Source: Alkalibacterium pelagium (GTDB lineage: Bacteria; Bacillota; Bacilli; Lactobacillales; Carnobacteriaceae_A). From it: a stretch of 64,000 nucleotides of DNA. Below the pieces are notes generated by a model. The model did not search any database and was not told where the DNA came from. It saw only the letters and a list, made by a program, of their open reading frames with translations. This document shows positions 39,648-47,634 of this stretch, one piece after another. The position numbers were made by a program, and so were the translations under genes. Each line of letters begins with the position of its first letter. Position 1 is the first letter of the stretch. Where the stretch lies: contig NZ_FNZU01000006.1 of assembly GCF_900109325.1 (NCBI RefSeq), forward strand, positions 1 to 64,000, given 5' to 3'.

Positions 39648-40804
39648 GTCAAAGCTCCTAACGTATGAAGGATTGACTGATAATAGTACACACCTTTTTC
39701 AAGCATCGCTTCATCAAAATTGAACAAGGCAGTATGGAGGCCATGGATGAATCCTTTTTCTTCATTTCTGACACCTAGAAAAGCAAAGTTCGTTTTGGCA
39801 ATAGACGAATAAAATGAGAAGTCCTCACCAAACAGATAAGGTTCTTTCAGCAATTCTAGAGATAAGTCAGCACGTCTGCTGCTTTCTGTCACAGTTATCA
39901 TCAGTTCGTCATCATTATAGACAGACGGATACCCTTTGGCTACAGTCAGCTTGGATTCAGTTTTGTATAATGAATCGGTTGCGCTGATGATTTCTTCCAT
40001 TTTAACTTTTATGCGTTCGAGGTCTTCTGGATCGTACGTACGAATCGTGCCTTCAATATACCCTTCTGTCGCAACCGTATTAATGGCTTCGCCGGCGTAG
40101 AGTTTTCCAATATGAAGAATATTCTGATGCAGCCCGTTCAGGAAGTAGTGCTGAACTTGTGAGAGTTGTGTTGCAATCTGAGTTACTGCGCCCAGTGCGC
40201 TGCTGCCCTGATCTTTCTGAGCCACATGCGCAGACAACCCTTTTACACGGATACGGTATTCGGTTGCACTGGCCATCAGAAAACCTGGCTTAGTCGCCAG
40301 GGTGCCTTCCGGAATATCCGGACCGAGGTGCAGACCGTAAATCTGTGAGACGTGGTATTCTTCAAAAGGGAAGGCTTGAATCAGCGCATCCGCACCGGCA
40401 TTCGATTCTTCAGACGGCTGGAATATCAGCATGACATTCTTGTGTAAATGTCCAGCGTCATGCTGTTCCTTGAGCCACTCGGCAAAGGTTAGAAGAATGG
40501 ATGCATGCCCATCGTGACCGCATGCATGCATCGCGCCTTCATGGGATGAACGATAAGGCAGATCTGTTTCTTCCTTTATAGGCAGCGCATCGATATCTGC
40601 TCTGAACCCGATCGTTTCTTTTTCTCCAGAATTCCCCTTGAAATAGACGACCGTAGCTGTATCCAGGGGTTCAAAGTAGGGAATGTCCAGATAGCTGAGC
40701 TGCTGTCTTATATAGTTGGTTGTTTTAAATTCCTTAAAGGACAGCTCCGGGATTTGATGTAGGAACTGTCTGTGTTTCGTAGCTGTTTCTAGTAAGTCAG
40801 TCAT
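39644..40804 (-). CDS. ykuR: N-acetyldiaminopimelate deacetylase (YkuR-like, M20 family)
   Basis: The enzyme removes acetyl from N-acetyl-LL-diaminopimelate in the acetylase branch of lysine synthesis. The 386-residue protein is an M20D metallopeptidase: GFRADIDALPIKEETDLPY near 70, MHACGHDGHASILL near 92 (metal ligands), FQPSEESNAGA near 130 and FGEDFSFYS near 333. It follows dapH, which makes the acetylated intermediate, supporting this role over a hippurate hydrolase or amidohydrolase. It is called ykuR in Bacillus and hipO in some annotations. Confidence 0.88.
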   Translation of the reverse strand: MTDLLETATKHRQFLHQIPELSFKEFKTTNYIRQQLSYLDIPYFEPLDTATVVYFKGNSGEKETIGFRADIDALPIKEETDLPYRSSHEGAMHACGHDGHASILLTFAEWLKEQHDAGHLHKNVMLIFQPSEESNAGADALIQAFPFEEYHVSQIYGLHLGPDIPEGTLATKPGFLMASATEYRIRVKGLSAHVAQKDQGSSALGAVTQIATQLSQVQHYFLNGLHQNILHIGKLYAGEAINTVATEGYIEGTIRTYDPEDLERIKVKMEEIISATDSLYKTESKLTVAKGYPSVYNDDELMITVTESSRRADLSLELLKEPYLFGEDFSFYSSIAKTNFAFLGVRNEEKGFIHGLHTALFNFDEAMLEKGVYYYQSILHTLGALT

Positions 40805-40907
40805 GTCATCCTCCAGTTGATTCGGACAGTCTGCAGATGTCTCTTTTTTATGATGATAATTGCGTTAGTTGAGCTGGTGCATAAGATGATGTTAAGTGGT
40901 GCTAATC

Positions 40908-41624
40908 TTATTTCTTCAACTGTCTAAGTGCAGAAATGATTGCCACTTTATCCGATTCGACTTCATCTGTATTTTTGATCTTGCGGGCAGGGACACCGGC
41001 TACAACAGTATTTTCAGGAACATCTTCAGTGACGATCGCACCTGCAGCCACGACTGAGCCCTTGCCGATCGTGACGCCTTCAAGTACAACTGCATTTGCA
41101 CCAATCAGTACATTGTCTTCAACGACGACGGGCTTGGCGCTGGCTGGTTCGATGACTCCGGAAAGAACGGCGCCTGCTCCAACGTGAACATTCTTACCAG
41201 TAATTGCACGACCACCTAGAATAGCACCCATATCGATCATGGTGCCTTCTCCGACGACAGCTCCGATATTGATGACTGCGCCCATCATGATGACTGCACT
41301 GTCACCGATGACCGCATGTTCTCTGATGAATGAACCAGGTTCGATGCGGGCATTAACTTCTGTTGCATCGAGTAATGGAATAGCTGAATTACGACGATCC
41401 TGCTCAATGACCAGATCAGCTAGTGCGTCACTGTTTTCATTGAAGAATGGTTTCCAGTCGTTCAAGTCAGCAAAAATCGTATAGCTGCCTTCAGATCCGA
41501 ACACTTTAAATGAGTCCGGGAACGCGCTCTTCTTCATTTCCGTATTTACATAAATTTTCAAGGGGGTCGTCTTTTCTGAGTCACTGATGTACTGGATGAT
41601 TTCTTTTGCGCTGAATTCTTTCAT
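40908..41624 (-). CDS. dapH: Tetrahydrodipicolinate N-acetyltransferase
   Basis: DapH acetylates tetrahydrodipicolinate using acetyl-CoA, committing lysine synthesis to the acetylase route. The 238-residue protein has an N-terminal helical domain (1-85) and a left-handed beta-helix of hexapeptide repeats (90-205: [32 protein letters not shown] and others). Its C-terminus reads [11 protein letters not shown]. It differs from succinyl-type DapD by length and wording. It follows dapB by three bases. Confidence 0.95.
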   Translation of the reverse strand: MKEFSAKEIIQYISDSEKTTPLKIYVNTEMKKSAFPDSFKVFGSEGSYTIFADLNDWKPFFNENSDALADLVIEQDRRNSAIPLLDATEVNARIEPGSFIREHAVIGDSAVIMMGAVINIGAVVGEGTMIDMGAILGGRAITGKNVHVGAGAVLSGVIEPASAKPVVVEDNVLIGANAVVLEGVTIGKGSVVAAGAIVTEDVPENTVVAGVPARKIKNTDEVESDKVAIISALRQLKK

Positions 41625-41627
41625 TAT

Positions 41628-42362
41628 TTACACTCCTAAATTATTGTAGGTATAAAACCCATTAGTTTTGTTGATCAGTTTTTCGGCCACTGTCAAAGCG
41701 CCGTTAGCGAAAATGTCTTTGGACTGAGCCGTATGCTTGATGGAAATGACTTCATCTACACCCGCAAACAGGACTTCGTGTTCACCGACGATCGTTCCGC
41801 CACGGATGGTGGAAATACCAATGTCTTTCTTCTCTCTTTTTTCGGTGACTTGACTGCGGTCGTAAACTTCCCTGGCATCCTGACGGCCGTTCTCCTTGAT
41901 TGCATCAAGTAGCTTGATAAGTGTCCCGCTTGGCGCATCGATTTTCTGATTATGGTGCTTTTCGATCATTTCGATATCGTAAGCATCCATAAGCGGTGCG
42001 ATATGCTCGAGGAGTTGAGTGACAATATGCACGCCGTAGCTCATATTGGCAGAGAAGAAGACTGGAGCGGATTCCGCCTTATCCTGCATCAATTTGACCA
42101 GTGTATCTTTTTCTCCGGTCGTTGCAATCACCATGGGGACAGTCAAATCAGACTGCAGCATGCGCTTGGTCAGATCCGGATGAGAAAAGTCGATCAGAAC
42201 ATCCGCTTCAGGCAGCTGATCATCAAAGGATGTGAAAAGAGGGTAAGGGCAGTTCTCTTCTTCGACTGGTGTGATCACGCCGGAAATCGAATGCCCGCAT
42301 TTTTCCGCCAGTGCAGCGACACGTTTATTCATTGCGCCGTAACCGACTAACAACAGCTTCAT
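41628..42362 (-). CDS. dapB: 4-hydroxy-tetrahydrodipicolinate reductase
   Basis: DapB reduces the DapA product with NAD(P)H. The 244-residue protein has an N-terminal Rossmann start (LLVGYGAMNKRV) and the active-site signature EKHHNQKIDAPSGT at 134-147. Start ATG 42362 is chosen because AAAGGA lies upstream and similarity begins there; the upstream in-frame start (42389) lies inside dapA. It is separated from the dapA stop by a single base, so translational coupling is likely. Confidence 0.94.
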   Translation of the reverse strand: MKLLLVGYGAMNKRVAALAEKCGHSISGVITPVEEENCPYPLFTSFDDQLPEADVLIDFSHPDLTKRMLQSDLTVPMVIATTGEKDTLVKLMQDKAESAPVFFSANMSYGVHIVTQLLEHIAPLMDAYDIEMIEKHHNQKIDAPSGTLIKLLDAIKENGRQDAREVYDRSQVTEKREKKDIGISTIRGGTIVGEHEVLFAGVDEVISIKHTAQSKDIFANGALTVAEKLINKTNGFYTYNNLGV

Positions 42363-42363
42363 A

Positions 42364-43245
42364 TTATCCGTCCTTTCTGATGGAATCAAACAAACTGATC
42401 AGCACGTCTGATTCATTTTCTTCCAATTTGACAAGAGGCAGTCTCAGTTCGTATTCGCCATAACCCAGGTGACTGACAAGGGCTTTGATCGGAATAGGGT
42501 TGACGTCCACACCTAGTGCATCCACTAACGGGAAGAGCAGCTGATGGGTCTCGAGTGCTGCTTTGTGATCAGTAGTCGCCTGCTCAAACAATTCCTGGTA
42601 TTCATTCGGCAAGGCATTGGCCAGTACTGAGATGATGCCATGTCCGCCCTGTGCGAAGTAGGGAAGAGCCAGGTCATCATTTCCGCTGTAGAAAGAAAAG
42701 GTGTCGTCCACAACGGCCTGAAGACGGCTGAAGTGCGCAAAGTCGCCTGTAGCATCTTTCAAGGCAACGATATTATCGTGCTTGGCCAGAAGCTCAAGTG
42801 TTTCCGGTTCAATCGTCATGCCGGTACGAGACGGGACATCGTATAAGACGACAGGGATCGACACGGCATCTGCAACGGCAGTAAAGTGTGCCACAAGACC
42901 TTTCTGACTGGTCTTGTTGTAGTAAGGCGTAATAACGAGCAGTGCATCGACACCAAGGTCTTCTGCTTCCTTGGATGCAGCGATCGTCTGAGCCGTATTG
43001 TTCGATCCTGTTCCGGCAATGACCGGAATATCTTTGTCGGCTACTTCTAGAGCAATTTTCAGGCAGTTGCGTTTTTCTTCTGCTGTCAGGGTCGAGCCTT
43101 CTCCAGTTGTTCCATTAATGACAAAAGACTGAATGCTGTTTTCTTTCAAAAAGTTAAGATGAGCACGTAATGCGTCGTAGTCAACAGCACCGTCAATGAA
43201 AGGGGTCGTAACGGCTGCAGCAGTTCCTGTGAATAAACGGGTCAT
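42364..43245 (-). CDS. dapA: 4-hydroxy-tetrahydrodipicolinate synthase
   Basis: DapA condenses aspartate semialdehyde with pyruvate, the first step specific to lysine and DAP. The 293-residue TIM barrel shows INGTTGEGSTLT near 43, YYNK near 108, Tyr135 in LYDVPSRTG and the Schiff-base Lys163 in ALKDATGD. Related N-acetylneuraminate lyases share the fold, but the asd neighbour and motif wording fix the assignment. Confidence 0.95.
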   Translation of the reverse strand: MTRLFTGTAAAVTTPFIDGAVDYDALRAHLNFLKENSIQSFVINGTTGEGSTLTAEEKRNCLKIALEVADKDIPVIAGTGSNNTAQTIAASKEAEDLGVDALLVITPYYNKTSQKGLVAHFTAVADAVSIPVVLYDVPSRTGMTIEPETLELLAKHDNIVALKDATGDFAHFSRLQAVVDDTFSFYSGNDDLALPYFAQGGHGIISVLANALPNEYQELFEQATTDHKAALETHQLLFPLVDALGVDVNPIPIKALVSHLGYGEYELRLPLVKLEENESDVLISLFDSIRKDG

Positions 43246-43246
43246 A

Positions 43247-44236
43247 TCAGTTTTCCTCTCCTTTAATCAGTTGGTCAAGTATCTGAACGGCATTCCAAGC
43301 AGCGCCTTTCAGTATATTGTCGCTTACTGACCATAAATGATACGAGTTCGGCAGACTTGGATCTTTTCTGATCCGTCCAACGTACACGCCTTTTTTATGA
43401 GCAGCGTCAAGCGGTGTAGGGTAAATTTCGTTTTCAGGGTCATCCATCAGTACAACAGAAGGAAAGCCCTCAAGCGTCCGTCTGATTTCTTCGACACTCG
43501 CTTCTTTTTCAAGTGTCACATTCATTGCTACTGCATGTGCGTGAGGAACGGGGACACGAACACACGTTGCTGTCACGTCCAAATCGGGCTGATTCAGTAT
43601 TTTTTGTGTTTCCTTGATCATTTTCTGTTCTTCTTTAGTGTAGCCGTCTTCCATAAAGACATCAATCTGAGGAATGACGTTGTGGTAGATGGGGTGGTTG
43701 TAGTTCTGAGGCTTTTCGCCTTTTTCTCCGCGGTCCAGATCCTCAATACCTTTCCATCCCGACCCTGATACAGACTGATACGTTGTGTAGGCGACGCGAG
43801 TGACACCGAATGTGTCGGCTAAAGGCTTCAGGGGAACGACTGACTGAATAGTGGAGCAGTTTGGATTGGCAATCAGCTTACGCTTCAATGATGCGCGGTT
43901 GACCTCTGGAACGACCAGATCCACTGACTCATCCATTCTCCAGGCACTCGAGTTATCAATAATAACTGCCCCTGTTTCTTCAAAGAGGGGAGCGTACTCG
44001 AGACTTGTTCCACCTCCGGCAGACATTAATACATAATCATACTGACTGTTTCTCACATGTTCTTTTGTCAGTTCTTCTACTATATACGTGCTTCCTTTAA
44101 AGGTTACTTCTTTTCCAGCTGAACGGGCTGATGAATACAGGGTAAGGGAATCAAAAGGAATCGATTCCTCGTCCAGGAGCTGAAGCATGGTCTGGCCGAC
44201 TAAGCCGGTCGCTCCGACTAGAGCTAGTGATACCAT
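43247..44236 (-). CDS. asd: Aspartate-semialdehyde dehydrogenase
   Basis: The enzyme reduces aspartyl phosphate to aspartate semialdehyde. The 329-residue protein has the NADP site VGATGLVGQTML, SAGGGTSLEYAPLF, the catalytic Cys near 126 in NPNCSTIQ and the RVPVPHAHA block near 235. It is the Gram-positive form. It starts 25 bases after lysC and ends one base before dapA, within the riboswitch-controlled operon. Confidence 0.95.
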   Translation of the reverse strand: MVSLALVGATGLVGQTMLQLLDEESIPFDSLTLYSSARSAGKEVTFKGSTYIVEELTKEHVRNSQYDYVLMSAGGGTSLEYAPLFEETGAVIIDNSSAWRMDESVDLVVPEVNRASLKRKLIANPNCSTIQSVVPLKPLADTFGVTRVAYTTYQSVSGSGWKGIEDLDRGEKGEKPQNYNHPIYHNVIPQIDVFMEDGYTKEEQKMIKETQKILNQPDLDVTATCVRVPVPHAHAVAMNVTLEKEASVEEIRRTLEGFPSVVLMDDPENEIYPTPLDAAHKKGVYVGRIRKDPSLPNSYHLWSVSDNILKGAAWNAVQILDQLIKGEEN

Positions 44237-44260
44237 AGTTAAATCATCCTTTCGCTTTTC

Positions 44261-45463
44261 TTATAAATCAAACGTCTGACAGAGTATACGTGTCGCTTTT
44301 TCACCGTTTTCTCCATCGACTACATATGAGACACTAATTTCTGAAGTGGTGACCTGATAGAAGGGGATATCAGATTCTATCAAAGTCTTGAAAATTTTTG
44401 ATGCGATACCAGTCATGTCTCTCATTCCAGCCCCGATGACTGATACTTTACAGTAAGTTGTTTCGATTTTAACATAGAGACGATCATAATCCGACTTTAG
44501 CGAGTCGAACAGTTCGTTCAGTTCTCTTTCTTCCGATTCCTTAAATGTAAATGACAGCTGAAGGCCATCCTGATTCTGAATCTGAGAAATCATATCAATA
44601 TTGATTTCAGCTTCTTCCAGTTTGATGAACAAGTCATGCAGGAAGGACTGACTTTCGTTAGGGTAGGTGATAGTGACATGGGCCATCTCTTTATCCAGAG
44701 CTACACCAGTCACAGCTTTTCTTTCGAGCATTTGATCATACGGCACGATCCATGTTCCTTTCTCATTAGAGAGTGTTTTTCCAAGATAAATTGGGATATT
44801 GTGATTATTGGCCAGTTCCACGCTTCTAGTCTCCAGTACACCTGCACCAAGAGCTGACATTTCCATCATTTCCTCAAAAGAGATGGTGTCCCAGCGCTTG
44901 GCTTCAGGGTAGACACGAGGATCTGTAGAAAAGACACCCGTCACATCCGTGTAAATCTCACATGGGCAGTCAAGGGCGGATGCAATGGCAACAGCGGTCG
45001 TGTCGGATCCGCCTCTGCCAAGTGTCGTCAGTTCACCGGCTTTATTGAATCCTTGAAAACCGGCCACAATCAGTATGTTCTGCTCTTTAAACAACTGTTC
45101 AAGCAGATCAGTCTTGATTGATGAAATCTTACTTTTAAGGTGCTTACCGATTGTTTCGATGCCGGCCTGGTAACCTGTGAGCGGCTTGGCATTGACGTTA
45201 AGATCATTGAGTGCCAGCGACAGGAAAGAGATCGTCTGCTGTTCACCTGTCGTCAGAAGCATTGCAAGGTCTTTATCATTCGGTTTTGATGTCAGCTCAT
45301 TAACTGATGCCAGAAGCTGGTCAGTAGTCTTACCCATAGCAGAGACAACCACCACCAGCTGCTCGTCAGCTTCTACACGTTCCTTGAGGTACTGCGCAAT
45401 ATTTTTAATTTTTGAGAAGTCGGCCACACTAGACCCGCCGAACTTCAGTACACTTCTTTTCAT
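44261..45463 (-). CDS. lysC: Aspartate kinase
   Basis: LysC phosphorylates aspartate, the entry to the aspartate family. The 400-residue protein has the kinase motif VLKFGGSSVAD at residues 5-15, ETIGKHLKSK, GRGGSDTTAVAIA near 150-165 and TDVTGVFSTDPR near 175. Two regulatory ACT domains follow (about 265-400). It is the first gene after a lysine riboswitch, so lysine should control its expression and probably, through ACT domains, its activity. A GGAGCG-type site precedes the start. Confidence 0.95.
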   Translation of the reverse strand: MKRSVLKFGGSSVADFSKIKNIAQYLKERVEADEQLVVVVSAMGKTTDQLLASVNELTSKPNDKDLAMLLTTGEQQTISFLSLALNDLNVNAKPLTGYQAGIETIGKHLKSKISSIKTDLLEQLFKEQNILIVAGFQGFNKAGELTTLGRGGSDTTAVAIASALDCPCEIYTDVTGVFSTDPRVYPEAKRWDTISFEEMMEMSALGAGVLETRSVELANNHNIPIYLGKTLSNEKGTWIVPYDQMLERKAVTGVALDKEMAHVTITYPNESQSFLHDLFIKLEEAEINIDMISQIQNQDGLQLSFTFKESEERELNELFDSLKSDYDRLYVKIETTYCKVSVIGAGMRDMTGIASKIFKTLIESDIPFYQVTTSEISVSYVVDGENGEKATRILCQTFDL

Positions 45464-45524
45464 AGGCGCTCCTTTATCAGATTGGATAAAACGGACGGCT
45501 TAAAACGTACAGCTTTTTGACTAT

Positions 45525-45557
45525 AAAAAAAACAAGCCGGGAATGCCGACTTGTTTT
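45525..45557 (-). terminator. Riboswitch-controlled attenuator terminator before lysC
   Basis: On the minus strand AACAAGTCGG-CATTC-CCGGCTTGTT forms a stem with T8 following. It lies about 60 bases before lysC. AACAAGT-like sequence also occurs at the end of the aptamer (45573-45579), giving material for the competing anti-terminator pairing. Confidence 0.9.
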
Positions 45558-45569
45558 AAATAACCTATC

Positions 45570-45755
45570 ATAAACAAGTGGAAGCACTCCGTTAAGCACA
45601 CGCTTTACGGCAGTCTGCATATTGTTCATATGCAACCCAACAACTTATTCTCTGTAAATAACAAGTCATTTCGGCAGATTTCCCTTTCCTTATTTCAGAC
45701 TTACAGGTCTTTATGAAATAAGTACTCATGATTTCCGCACCTCATCCAGTTCTAA
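45570..45755 (-). ncRNA. Lysine riboswitch (L box)
   Basis: The minus-strand leader of lysC carries the conserved L-box elements in order: GATGAGGTGCGG, GAGTACTTAT, AAAGGGAAATCTGCCGAAA, GTTGGG, AGACTGCC and GGAGTGCTTCCAC. Paired arms between them include TTATTTCA../..TGAAATAA and TTGCATATG../..CATATGCAG-type stems. In this class lysine binding favours the downstream terminator (45525-45557) and shuts off the operon. The match of the invariant blocks makes the identification firm; the ends are approximate. Confidence 0.93.
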
Positions 45756-45873
45756 TCTTTAATTGTATAATTTTAATGTTCCTGATTAATAGCTTATCAA
45801 ATATGCGTAGAGATGTAAAACGATATTTTGAATTAATTACATATTCTGTTTCAGAAACACGACAGATCCTTTT

Positions 45874-45900
45874 TATAAAGTGAGTGAATTTGAGTGAAAA
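45874..45900 (+). promoter_or_regulatory. Operator-like tandem repeat upstream of fruR
   Basis: TGAGTGAATT and TGAGTGAAAA (45881-45890 and 45891-45900) are 10-bp direct repeats placed just upstream of the fru promoter. The block beginning TATAAAGTGAGT (45874) is nearly identical to one at 32984 before pflB. FruR binding is plausible but unproven. Confidence 0.5.
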
Positions 45901-45913
45901 TGACCGTTAAATA

Positions 45914-45942
45914 TTGTTTGTGAACGTTTTATATGGTAAAAT
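45914..45942 (+). promoter_or_regulatory. Promoter of the fruRKA operon
   Basis: TTGTTT (45914-45919) and TAAAAT (45937-45942) are spaced 17 bases, with an extended TGG before the -10. A cre-like TTGTGAACGTTTTAT (45918-45932, two mismatches) overlaps the spacer and suggests CcpA repression. Confidence 0.65.
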
Positions 45943-45964
45943 CAGTTGTGAAGAGGTGAGGTAA

Positions 45965-46714
45965 GTGCTTACAGAAGACAGGTATGCTCATATATTAAAA
46001 GTGCTGAAAGAGAAAAGCACAGTCACAGTTCAAGAATTGATTGATCAGCTCAATCATTCAGAATCAACGATAAGACGGGATTTAACTGAGCTTGAGAATC
46101 AGAACAGACTTGTACGAATTCACGGAGGAGCCAGAAGAAAGAGGCAGCCGACTGATGAGGCATCAATGGAAGACAAAACAGTCAAAAACACTCAGGAGAA
46201 ACAGGCGATTGCGAGAAAAGCAGTCTCACTGATTGAAGCACATGAGGTGATTTATCTGGATGCAGGATCGACGACCTATGAGATGATACCACTGCTTGCT
46301 GATAAGGATATTACAATAGTAACAAATGGTGTTCCGCATGCAGCACGTCTGGCTGATTACGAAATTGATGCGATACTCATTGGTGGACGCATTAAGAAAC
46401 GGACAAAAGCGGTCATCGGATCAGTTGCAGCAGATCAGCTGGGAGAGTATCATTTTACCAAAGCTTTTATGGGAATGAACGGGGTAGATGCCGAAGCTGG
46501 TTTTACTACCCCGGACATTGAAGAGGCAGCTGTGAAGAAAAAAGCCATCCGACAGTCAAATGCGTCGTATGTATTGGCAGATCCGACTAAATTCAATGAA
46601 GTCACCTTTGCCAAAGTCGCAGACATAGACGATTGTACAGTCATTACCACACCCCTTGCAGAAGAAAATAGAACAGTCGCAGATTTAACTAAAGTAATAG
46701 AGGTGAACATATGA
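45965..46714 (+). CDS. fruR: DeoR-family regulator of the fructose operon
   Basis: The 249-residue protein has an N-terminal DeoR-type helix-turn-helix (LNHSESTIRRDLTELE at 28-44, then IHGGARR). A C-terminal sugar-phosphate-binding domain follows (YLDAGSTTYEMIPLL near 95, VTNGVPHAARL near 120, MGMNGVDAEAGFTTPD near 172). It is expected to sense fructose-1-phosphate and control its own operon. GTG 45965 follows GAGGTGAG. The stop overlaps the fruK start by four bases. Confidence 0.92.
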   Translation: MLTEDRYAHILKVLKEKSTVTVQELIDQLNHSESTIRRDLTELENQNRLVRIHGGARRKRQPTDEASMEDKTVKNTQEKQAIARKAVSLIEAHEVIYLDAGSTTYEMIPLLADKDITIVTNGVPHAARLADYEIDAILIGGRIKKRTKAVIGSVAADQLGEYHFTKAFMGMNGVDAEAGFTTPDIEEAAVKKKAIRQSNASYVLADPTKFNEVTFAKVADIDDCTVITTPLAEENRTVADLTKVIEVNI

Positions 46715-47634
46715 TTTATACGGTGACACTCAATCCTTCGATCGATTATGTCATCTTTCCAGATGAACAGATCAGACTCGGTGATTTGAACCGTTTTGAC
46801 AAAAGCCAGAAATTCCCTGGAGGTAAAGGGATTAACGTTTCTCGCGTATTAAAAACCCTCGACAAACCTTCTATAGCTCTAGGCTACATTGGAGGGTTTC
46901 CAGGAGCTTTCATAAAAGAGACATTAGAAAGGCAGACGATCAGTACACAGTTTATAGAAGTTGAGGATGACACACGAATCAATGTCAAAATCAAAGGATC
47001 GGAAGAAACAGAGCTTAACGGCGCAGGCCCAGTAATCTCCAAAGATGATCAGAATCGCCTTCTCGACCAGATATCCGATCTGAACCAAGGAGATATCGTC
47101 ATTCTATCAGGCAGTAAACCAGGTGGGATGCCGAATGATTTTTATCAAGTCCTTATTGAACGGATTCATGAGAAACAGGCGGAATTCGTCATAGACACGA
47201 CGGGCAAAGAACTGATGGATGCTCTCAGCAAGCAGCCGCTTCTGGCTAAGCCGAACATTCATGAACTCGAAGCACTGTATTCGACTCGTATCGATTCGAA
47301 TAAAAAACTGATCCATTATGGAAAAGAGCTGGTAAGTAAAGGAGCCAAGCACGTAATTGTTTCCATGGGTAAAGACGGAGCAGTACTGTTTACTAAGGAT
47401 GAAATTTATCACGGAAAAGCAGAAGAAGGTCAGCTGGTAAATTCTGTCGGAGCAGGTGATTCGATGGTAGCCGGCTTCACAGGCGTGTACAGCGATACGC
47501 ATGATGCGAAAGAAGCTTTCCGTTACAGTGTGGCCTGTGGATCAGCTACAGCATTCAATGCAGACTTGGCTACAGAAAAAGACATACAGACCGTTCTAAA
47601 AACTGTGACGGTTGAAAAATGGGAGGAAAAGTAA
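46711..47634 (+). CDS. fruK: 1-phosphofructokinase
   Basis: FruK phosphorylates fructose-1-phosphate to fructose-1,6-bisphosphate. The 307-residue PfkB-family protein begins IYTVTLNPSIDYVIF and shows PGGKGINVSRVL near 37-48 and the ATP/catalytic motif VNSVGAGDSMVAGF near 240-255. It overlaps fruR by four bases and abuts fruA without a gap. This fixes it as FruK rather than tagatose-6-phosphate kinase. Confidence 0.94.
   Translation: MIYTVTLNPSIDYVIFPDEQIRLGDLNRFDKSQKFPGGKGINVSRVLKTLDKPSIALGYIGGFPGAFIKETLERQTISTQFIEVEDDTRINVKIKGSEETELNGAGPVISKDDQNRLLDQISDLNQGDIVILSGSKPGGMPNDFYQVLIERIHEKQAEFVIDTTGKELMDALSKQPLLAKPNIHELEALYSTRIDSNKKLIHYGKELVSKGAKHVIVSMGKDGAVLFTKDEIYHGKAEEGQLVNSVGAGDSMVAGFTGVYSDTHDAKEAFRYSVACGSATAFNADLATEKDIQTVLKTVTVEKWEEK

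Noticed and set aside
45570-45755. T-box leader as an alternative for the lysC leader
   Set aside because: The T-box core is absent and all L-box blocks are present in order, so it is a lysine riboswitch.
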